Shown here: one piece after another, positions 59,706 to 64,000 of the stretch
How positions within the stretch are numbered: the first letter of the stretch is position 1
Layout: every line of letters starts with the position of its first letter
Position numbers and translations under genes: made by a program
Notes under the pieces: generated by a model
What the model saw: only the letters and a program-made list of their open reading frames with translations
Database searches by the model: none
What the model was told of the DNA's origin: nothing
From: Sporichthya brevicatena
Lineage (GTDB): Bacteria; Actinomycetota; Actinomycetes; Sporichthyales; Sporichthyaceae
Direction: 5' to 3'
DNA: 64,000 bases
Assembly (NCBI RefSeq): GCF_039525035.1
Contig: NZ_BAAAHE010000002.1
Location: 1-64,000 of the forward strand

Positions 59706-60614
59706 TCAAGCCGCCACCGCGTCCGCGACCTCCTCCGCCACCAGGTCCGCGTTCAGCATCGCCGCCGCCGCAACGCCCTCACCCGCGGCCACGATCACCT
59801 GCGCCCGCGGGTTCGCGACGTTGCCCGCGACCCAGACGCCGGGCACCGTCGTCTGCCCGGTCGCGTCCGTGACGACCCACCCGTCGGCGTCGACCTCGCA
59901 TCCGAGGTCGCGGAGCAAGGCGTCGTTCGGCTCGAACCGCGGCGCGGCGAAGACGGCGTCGACCGGCACCACGCGCCCGTCGACCTCCAGCCCCACCAAC
60001 CGGTCGTCCGCGACAACGGTCCGCGTCACCGCGCCCTCGACGACCTCGATCCCGCGCGCCGCGTACCCGGCGGCGTCCGCGGGCGGGACCGACCCGGCCG
60101 GCGCGAACAGCACGACGTCGGCCGACCACTGCCGGATCAGCTGCGTGTAGTGCGCGGTCATCGGGCCACCGCCGAGAACGCCGAGTCGCTGGTCCCGCAC
60201 CTCGTAGCCGTGGCAGTAGGGGCAATGCAGGACGTCGCGGGCCCACCGCTCCCGCAGCCCCGGGATCTCGGGCAGGACGTCCCGCAGCCCGGTTGCCACC
60301 AGGAGCCGCCGCCCCCACACCGAACGGTCGCCCTCAAGCGTCACCCGGAACCGCTTGTCCTCGCGCTCGATGCCGGCGACCACGGCCGTCGTGATCTCCC
60401 CGCCGTAGCTCTTCACCTCCGCGCGCCCGAGTTCCAGCAGCTCCGCGGGGGACTCACCGTCCCGCGAGAGGAACCCGTACATGTGCGCGGCCGGCGCGTT
60501 GCGCGGCGCCCCGCCGTCCACCACGAGGACGGTCCGGCGCGCCCGGCCCAACGTCAGCGCCGCCGACAGCCCGGCCGCTCCGCCACCGATGATCACCACG
60601 TCGTATTCGCTCAT
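59706..60614 (-). CDS. NAD(P)/FAD-dependent oxidoreductase, thioredoxin-reductase-like
   Basis: A 302-residue flavoprotein. It has the FAD motif VIIGGGAAGLSAAL, the redox-active disulfide CPYC in VLHCPYCHGYEV, the NADPH Rossmann LGVLGGGPM and the C-terminal FAD site VPGVWVAGNVANPRAQV. The CxxC makes dithiol transfer possible, although the family also includes holin-like and antibiotic-disulfide oxidases. It is divergent from an XRE-cupin regulator, with 84 bases between, so the regulator likely controls it. No thioredoxin gene is adjacent. Confidence 0.9.
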   Translation of the reverse strand: MSEYDVVIIGGGAAGLSAALTLGRARRTVLVVDGGAPRNAPAAHMYGFLSRDGESPAELLELGRAEVKSYGGEITTAVVAGIEREDKRFRVTLEGDRSVWGRRLLVATGLRDVLPEIPGLRERWARDVLHCPYCHGYEVRDQRLGVLGGGPMTAHYTQLIRQWSADVVLFAPAGSVPPADAAGYAARGIEVVEGAVTRTVVADDRLVGLEVDGRVVPVDAVFAAPRFEPNDALLRDLGCEVDADGWVVTDATGQTTVPGVWVAGNVANPRAQVIVAAGEGVAAAAMLNADLVAEEVADAVAA

Positions 60615-60698
60615 GATCCGACGGTGCCCCCACCCGTCGCCAGAACGACAACCCTTGTTGCTGTTTCCGGGAAGCGCCCGGTGGGCAAGGATGACCCC

Positions 60699-61298
60699 AT
60701 GACCGACCCGAACCAGGCGATCGCCACCGCCCTCGAGCAGGTCGGTTCCCGCCTCAAGCTCCTGCGCACCCAGCGGGGGATCACCCTCACCAGCCTCGAG
60801 GCGACCACCGGCATCTCCAAGAGCACCCTGTCGCGGCTGGAGTCCGGCCAGCGCAAGCCCAGCCTCGAACTGCTGCTCCCGCTCGCCTCGGCCTACGGTG
60901 TCCCGCTCGACGACCTCGTCGGCGCCCCCGAGGTCGGCGACCCGCGCCTGCGTCTGAAGCCGGTGAAGGTGCACGGCCGCACCGTCGTCCCGCTGACGCG
61001 GATGCCCGGCTCGATGCAGGCCTGGAAGATGATCATCCCGGCCGCCCAGTCCAAGCCGGGGGAGCTGCGCACCCACGACGGCCACGAGTGGATGTACGTC
61101 CTGTCGGGCCGGGTGCGGCTGCTGCTCGGCGACCAGGACCTGGTGCTCACCACCGGCGAGGTGGCGGAGTTCGACTGCCGCGTCCCGCACTGGTTCGGCA
61201 GCGCCGGCAGCGGCCCGGCCGAGATCCTCAGCCTCTTCGGCCGGGAGGGCGAGCGAATCCACGTCCGCGCCCGCACCCGCCGCACGAGCGCTGACTGA
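60699..61298 (+). CDS. XRE-family regulator with C-terminal cupin domain
   Basis: A 199-residue regulator. The N-terminal HTH reads VGSRLKLLRTQRGITLTSLE, TGISKSTLSRLESGQRKPSLE and LLPLASAYGVPLDDLVG. The C-terminal cupin (about residues 95-185) has GELRTHDGHEWMYVLSGRVRL with the His/Glu metal-type residues and the second motif FDCRVPHWFGS. Cupin-XRE regulators usually repress a neighbouring gene until a small ligand binds. It overlaps the next gene (TGATG) and is divergent from the flavoprotein at 59706. Confidence 0.92.
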   Translation: MTDPNQAIATALEQVGSRLKLLRTQRGITLTSLEATTGISKSTLSRLESGQRKPSLELLLPLASAYGVPLDDLVGAPEVGDPRLRLKPVKVHGRTVVPLTRMPGSMQAWKMIIPAAQSKPGELRTHDGHEWMYVLSGRVRLLLGDQDLVLTTGEVAEFDCRVPHWFGSAGSGPAEILSLFGREGERIHVRARTRRTSAD

Positions 61299-61912
61299 TG
61301 GCCCGTCACGAACGACTGGTCTTCGACGGCTGGATCGCCGGCCTCGGGACCGCGTCGGGAACCCGGCTGGTGATCGGCCGGTGGCCGCGCAGCCCGTTCG
61401 GGGGCTTCACCGACGTCATGATCGAGGACGCGGCCGGCCACCGGCGCCTCCTCGCCCCGCGGCCGGAGATCGCGGACTTCGTCGCCGCCACCTACACCTT
61501 CGACGCCGTCGAGATCGCCCATGTCGGGGTCACCCGGACCCGCTCCGAATGGGCGCTGACCGCCGGGCCGCTGAACGTCGCGTTCGAGATCGGCCGCCGG
61601 ACCCCGCTCGGCTACCTGCTCCGCGCCGTCCCGCCCCCGCTCGCCCGGCGCCCGGCCTGGATCTCCGCGATCGACCGCCCGGCCCGGCGTCTGTTGCCCG
61701 GCGTCCGGACCGTCGGCAGCGCCGGCAACGGGCGCCGCGAGTACTACGGCGCCCAGGACCTGCGCCCGATCACCGCCGCGGTCGCCTGGCTCGACGGCAC
61801 CGGCCTCGGGCCGCTCGCCCCGATCGACCCGCCGGTCCGGTTCGGTTTCGGGTCGGTCCCGCCCGCTCCCGCGCTCGTCCGCGTGACCACCACCGTGACG
61901 ATCCCGCGGTAG
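61298..61912 (+). CDS. Conserved-looking hypothetical protein
   Basis: A 204-residue protein without signal peptide or membrane helices. It begins RLVFDGWIAGLGTASGTRLV and contains a repeated beta-rich pattern and the segment GNGRREYYGAQDLRPITAA near the C-terminus. I do not recognise a family. Its start overlaps the XRE-cupin regulator stop, so it is co-expressed with it and may share its stimulus. Confidence 0.75.
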   Translation: MARHERLVFDGWIAGLGTASGTRLVIGRWPRSPFGGFTDVMIEDAAGHRRLLAPRPEIADFVAATYTFDAVEIAHVGVTRTRSEWALTAGPLNVAFEIGRRTPLGYLLRAVPPPLARRPAWISAIDRPARRLLPGVRTVGSAGNGRREYYGAQDLRPITAAVAWLDGTGLGPLAPIDPPVRFGFGSVPPAPALVRVTTTVTIPR

Positions 61913-62111
61913 CGAGTACCAACCGCACCGGCTTCGTCGCGCTCAGTGAGCGTCAATGCCGGGTTTGCCCGCTTTGGTTCCGGCGTCCGTCACGCCGAGC
62001 AAAGCGCCGTCCAAGGCGGTGAGAAAGCCCGAACCCGCTTCGGCGTGTCGCCACATCATGAAGACCTGTCTTGCTCCTTGCCCGCCAGTTCCCGCCCAGA
62101 AATGAGGAGCC

Positions 62112-62504
62112 GTGGACGCCAACTTCGCGGTCCGCCGCGCTGGTGGTGTGGTCGTCGTGGCGCTGTTCGGCGACTACGACCTCAGCCGTGCCGCCACCCT
62201 GCACACCCAGTTGCTCGACGTGCTCCGCGCGCGTCCGACGGGCATCGTTATCGACTGTTCCGAGGTCACCTTCTGCGACCTGGCCTGCCTGCGCACGATG
62301 GCCAACCTCGGCCGTCGCTCGATCGCGGTCGGCACGTGGATGCGGATGGCCGGCCCGTCGCCGATCGTGCGCCGCCTGCTGGAGATCACCGGCCTGTGCA
62401 CGTCGCTGCCGTGCTACACCGACGTCGAGGCCGCCCTGCGCGGCAAGGGCCGCGCCGCGGTTCCGGCCGGTCGTGGGGCCGAGGCTACGGCGGTTGCGTC
62501 GTGA
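62112..62504 (+). CDS. STAS-domain anti-sigma-factor antagonist-like protein
   Basis: A 130-residue STAS protein. The N-terminal strands (FAVRRAGGVVVVALFGDYDLSRA) and the phospho-site loop are typical; the usual Ser position of SpoIIAA-type proteins falls in VIDCSEVTFCDLACLRTM, where the D-S pattern reads FCD-LAC, so phosphorylation is doubtful. The GTG start has GAGGAG six bases before it. A preceding 200-base gap has no gene. It overlaps a small membrane-protein gene (GTGA). No kinase or sigma factor gene is adjacent. Confidence 0.85.
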   Translation: MDANFAVRRAGGVVVVALFGDYDLSRAATLHTQLLDVLRARPTGIVIDCSEVTFCDLACLRTMANLGRRSIAVGTWMRMAGPSPIVRRLLEITGLCTSLPCYTDVEAALRGKGRAAVPAGRGAEATAVAS

Positions 62505-62656
62505 GCGTCGCCTTCGCCGTCGTCATGCCGTTCCTGATGCTGGCGCTCGTGTTCTTCCTCGCGGACATCGAGTCCCGGCACCTCACCCAGCGCACGCGGA
62601 TCGCCGACCGGCCCGCGACGGACTCCGCCGAGGGCCAGGCGCCGGCGACCGCGTGA
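62501..62656 (+). CDS. Small single-helix membrane protein
   Basis: A 51-residue protein translated from GTG in a GTGA overlap with the STAS stop. One membrane helix (VAFAVVMPFLMLALVFFLAD) is followed by a charged tail (IESRHLTQRTRIADRPA). No family is recognised. Tight coupling to the STAS gene suggests that it may anchor or tune that protein at the membrane; this is inference from overlap only. Confidence 0.6.
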   Translation: MSVAFAVVMPFLMLALVFFLADIESRHLTQRTRIADRPATDSAEGQAPATA

Positions 62657-62672
62657 ACGCCGGGGGAGTCGG

Positions 62673-63083
62673 CTAGCGGATCGAACCCGACCCGGGAGCG
62701 CGGTTCGCGAGCAGGTCGCGGATCTCCTGCAGCAGCAGGATGTCGTCCGGGATCGCGGCCGGCTCCGGCTCGGCGACCTCGCCGCGCTGGCGCTTCTCGT
62801 TCAGCGTCTTCAGTGGCAGCACGAAGATGAAGTAGACGACTGCCGCAGTGATGACGAACGTGATCAGCGCGTTCGCGAAGTCGCCGAAGAGCAGACGGTT
62901 CTCGTCGTCGAGCTTGACCGTGCCGCCGGTCAGGCCGCCACCCATCACCACCTTGATGATCGGCTCGATGAACGACGTGGTGAACGCGGTCACGAGCGCG
63001 GTGAAGGCGGTGCCGATGACCACAGCGACCGCGAGGTCGGCGACGTTTCCGCGCATCAGGAAGTCACGAAAACCCTTGATCAC
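62673..63083 (-). CDS. mscL: Large-conductance mechanosensitive channel MscL
   Basis: A 136-residue channel subunit that releases solutes on hypo-osmotic shock. It starts [20 protein letters not shown], has TM1 with the gate region [18 protein letters not shown], the periplasmic loop with GGLTGG, TM2 ([20 protein letters not shown]) and the C-terminal helix with [16 protein letters not shown]. The length is typical. It acts as a pentamer in the cytoplasmic membrane. It is unrelated to the neighbouring STAS and SAF genes as far as can be seen. Confidence 0.97.
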   Translation of the reverse strand: MIKGFRDFLMRGNVADLAVAVVIGTAFTALVTAFTTSFIEPIIKVVMGGGLTGGTVKLDDENRLLFGDFANALITFVITAAVVYFIFVLPLKTLNEKRQRGEVAEPEPAAIPDDILLLQEIRDLLANRAPGSGSIR

Positions 63084-63122
63084 AGCTGCTCCCGGCGTCT
63101 TGAGGGGGATTCTGTCGGCCCG

Positions 63123-63791
63123 TCAGGGCGAACCCACGCTATCGGTACGGAGCGCGATGGAAAGGTGACGCGTCGCGCCGGCGGCGGCCAATCGTGAGGC
63201 CTGCGCCTCATTCGCGGCCACGAGAACGAGTGCACCGTCGAGACTCGCGCGGCGGGAGTTCGGCACCGCGAGCACGCGCACCCCGCTCGCGACGACCTCG
63301 GCCGTGCCCAGCCCGACCGGGCGGTCGAAGCCCTCGTCCCGCGCGGCCGCGAGGACGTCCACGACCGCGCCCGCACGCAGCACGGAGGCCATGCCGGCGT
63401 CCGCGATCCGCACGCCGACCGCGAGCAGGCCCGGTTCCACCGTCGCCGGCCCGACGACGCGGACGTCGGTGATCGCCTCACCCCGTCGCACGGGTGAGGT
63501 GAGCAGTCGCCCGCGGGCCGCGGACATCTCGGTCAATGCCCCGTCCGGCACGGACTCAACCGGCAGGTCGGCGAGCACGACGTCGTCGGCGCCGAGCGGG
63601 ACGCCCCAGCGCAGGTCCCGCGCCGCGACCAGCACCGGCACCGTCGGCTCCGGCCCGGGCGCGAGCACCGGCAGCGCCGCGAGCACCGCCACCCCGGCGC
63701 ACGACCCGGCGAGCAGTCCCCGGTGCCGCGCGAGCAGCATCCGCGGCGTCGACGACAACGGCCCCCCGGCCGCCGGCCGCTGCCACGTCAC
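63123..63791 (-). CDS. SAF-domain protein (CpaB/RcpC-like)
   Basis: A 222-residue protein with one N-terminal membrane helix (GLLAGSCAGVAVLAALPVL) and a SAF domain: VLVAARDLRWGVPLGADDVV, LTSPVRRGEAITDVRVVG. A C-terminal RcpC-like region follows (VGVRIADAGMASVLRAGAVVDVL). Such proteins belong to Flp/tad pilus assembly (CpaB) or related envelope systems. The GTG at 63791 overlaps the upstream stop (GTGA) and is preferred to an in-frame ATG further upstream. Confidence 0.87.
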   Translation of the reverse strand: MTWQRPAAGGPLSSTPRMLLARHRGLLAGSCAGVAVLAALPVLAPGPEPTVPVLVAARDLRWGVPLGADDVVLADLPVESVPDGALTEMSAARGRLLTSPVRRGEAITDVRVVGPATVEPGLLAVGVRIADAGMASVLRAGAVVDVLAAARDEGFDRPVGLGTAEVVASGVRVLAVPNSRRASLDGALVLVAANEAQASRLAAAGATRHLSIALRTDSVGSP

Positions 63792-64000
63792 GGCAGCTCG
63801 ATCCCAAGGTTCAACCCGTCGAGCGCCGAGCCGCACGCGCAGGTCCGCTCGGTCGGCAGCGCAGCGACGACGTCCATCAGCACCGTCCGCAGGCGGCCGA
63901 CGTTCTCCTTGAAGACCGCGAAGACCTCGGCCATCGTCACGCCCTCGCCGGTCTCGATCCCGGCGTCGAGGTCGGTCACCAGCGCCATCGGCGTGTAGCA
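63788..64000 (-). CDS. Probable S-methyl-5'-thioadenosine phosphorylase, C-terminal part
   Basis: The frame is open to the window edge, so the 5' part lies to the right. The visible 70 residues begin CYTPMALVTDLDAGIE and include GVTMAEVFAVFKENVGRLR and the tail CACGSALDGLNLGIELP. This matches my memory of the end of methylthioadenosine/purine phosphorylases (C-Y-x-x-x-A-L-V-T-D-x-D, then a C-x-C/S-A-L tail). An ATG is present at 63988, but the upstream residues continue the match, so I treat the gene as partial. Confidence 0.72.
   Translation of the reverse strand, partial: CYTPMALVTDLDAGIETGEGVTMAEVFAVFKENVGRLRTVLMDVVAALPTERTCACGSALDGLNLGIELP

Noticed and set aside
61913-62111. Possible riboswitch (GGGCAAACC string on the minus strand resembling a c-di-GMP element)
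   Set aside because: The string points away from the STAS gene, the second conserved block is not present, and no minus-strand gene follows; I see only local hairpins.

Overview
The window comes from a high-GC actinomycete chromosome. Support comes from the very high GC with GTG starts, F420/LLM-type flavoenzymes, a probable mycofactocin-coupled dehydrogenase, TANNNT-type promoters and the style of gene families (MpaB-like oxygenase, GPGG small membrane protein, DUF445). I cannot name the genus from sequence alone; a relative of Sporichthya, Frankia or the Mycobacteriales would fit.

Left part (1-50.2 kb): a dense catabolic region. A 35-codon tail of a probable IS1595-type transposase opens the window. 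Next comes a branched-chain-type ABC uptake system: a lipoprotein binding protein on the minus strand, and divergently three small or secreted membrane proteins, a fused LivH-LivM permease and two ATPases. Then follow head-to-head operons: a minus-strand operon (14.8 to 7.7 kb: LLM oxidoreductase, small protein, two alpha/beta hydrolases, CoA ligase, acyl-CoA dehydrogenase, DUF445); MaoC hydratase; a minus-strand operon (18.9 to 15.8 kb: SRPBCC, mycofactocin-type SDR, CMD protein, SDR, GntR/FCD regulator); a TetR regulator; a minus-strand operon (23.4 to 19.7 kb: Hsd4-like SDR, CaiB CoA-transferase, aldehyde dehydrogenase); a plus-strand set (23.5 to 26.6 kb: amidohydrolase, small protein, phosphotriesterase-like enzyme, broken SDR); and one tightly overlapping plus-strand run of 20 genes from 26.6 to 50.2 kb (three P450s, 3Fe-4S ferredoxin, Baeyer-Villiger-type monooxygenase, CoA ligases of two mechanisms, two-domain acyl-CoA dehydrogenase, MaoC, SDRs, DUF35 plus Ltp2-like thiolase, CitE-like lyase, alpha-methylacyl-CoA racemase, hydrolases, LLM enzyme).

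Together these genes look like uptake and complete degradation of a bulky, branched or alicyclic substrate (terpenoid, steroid-like or naphthenic). The inferred route is P450 hydroxylation, oxidation to a ketone, Baeyer-Villiger insertion, lactone or ester opening, CoA activation and beta-oxidation with racemisation and retro-aldol cleavage. The actual substrate cannot be read from the sequence. Two local regulatory layers are visible: FadR-like operators (TGGTCCAACCA) before the transport genes and the LLM/MaoC pair, near a GntR/FCD regulator gene; and a repeated promoter box (AGTAGCRCTATCYT) before three of the catabolic units.

Middle (50.2-53.8 kb): a recombination module with two minus-strand tyrosine recombinases beside the 3' end of tRNA-Arg(CCT). 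One of them carries a C-terminal GntR winged helix. Short direct repeats lie immediately upstream of each. This suggests that the catabolic region is, or lies beside, a tRNA-integrated genomic island.

Right part (53.8-64 kb): ordinary chromosomal genes. They include a DUF385 nitroreductase-like protein, a CheY-like regulator and hybrid-sensor histidine kinase, a GPGG small membrane protein, an MpaB-like oxygenase, a SIMPL protein, an F420-type PPOX protein, a thioredoxin-reductase-like flavoprotein divergent from an XRE-cupin regulator, a STAS protein, MscL, a SAF-domain protein and the C-terminus of a probable methylthioadenosine phosphorylase.
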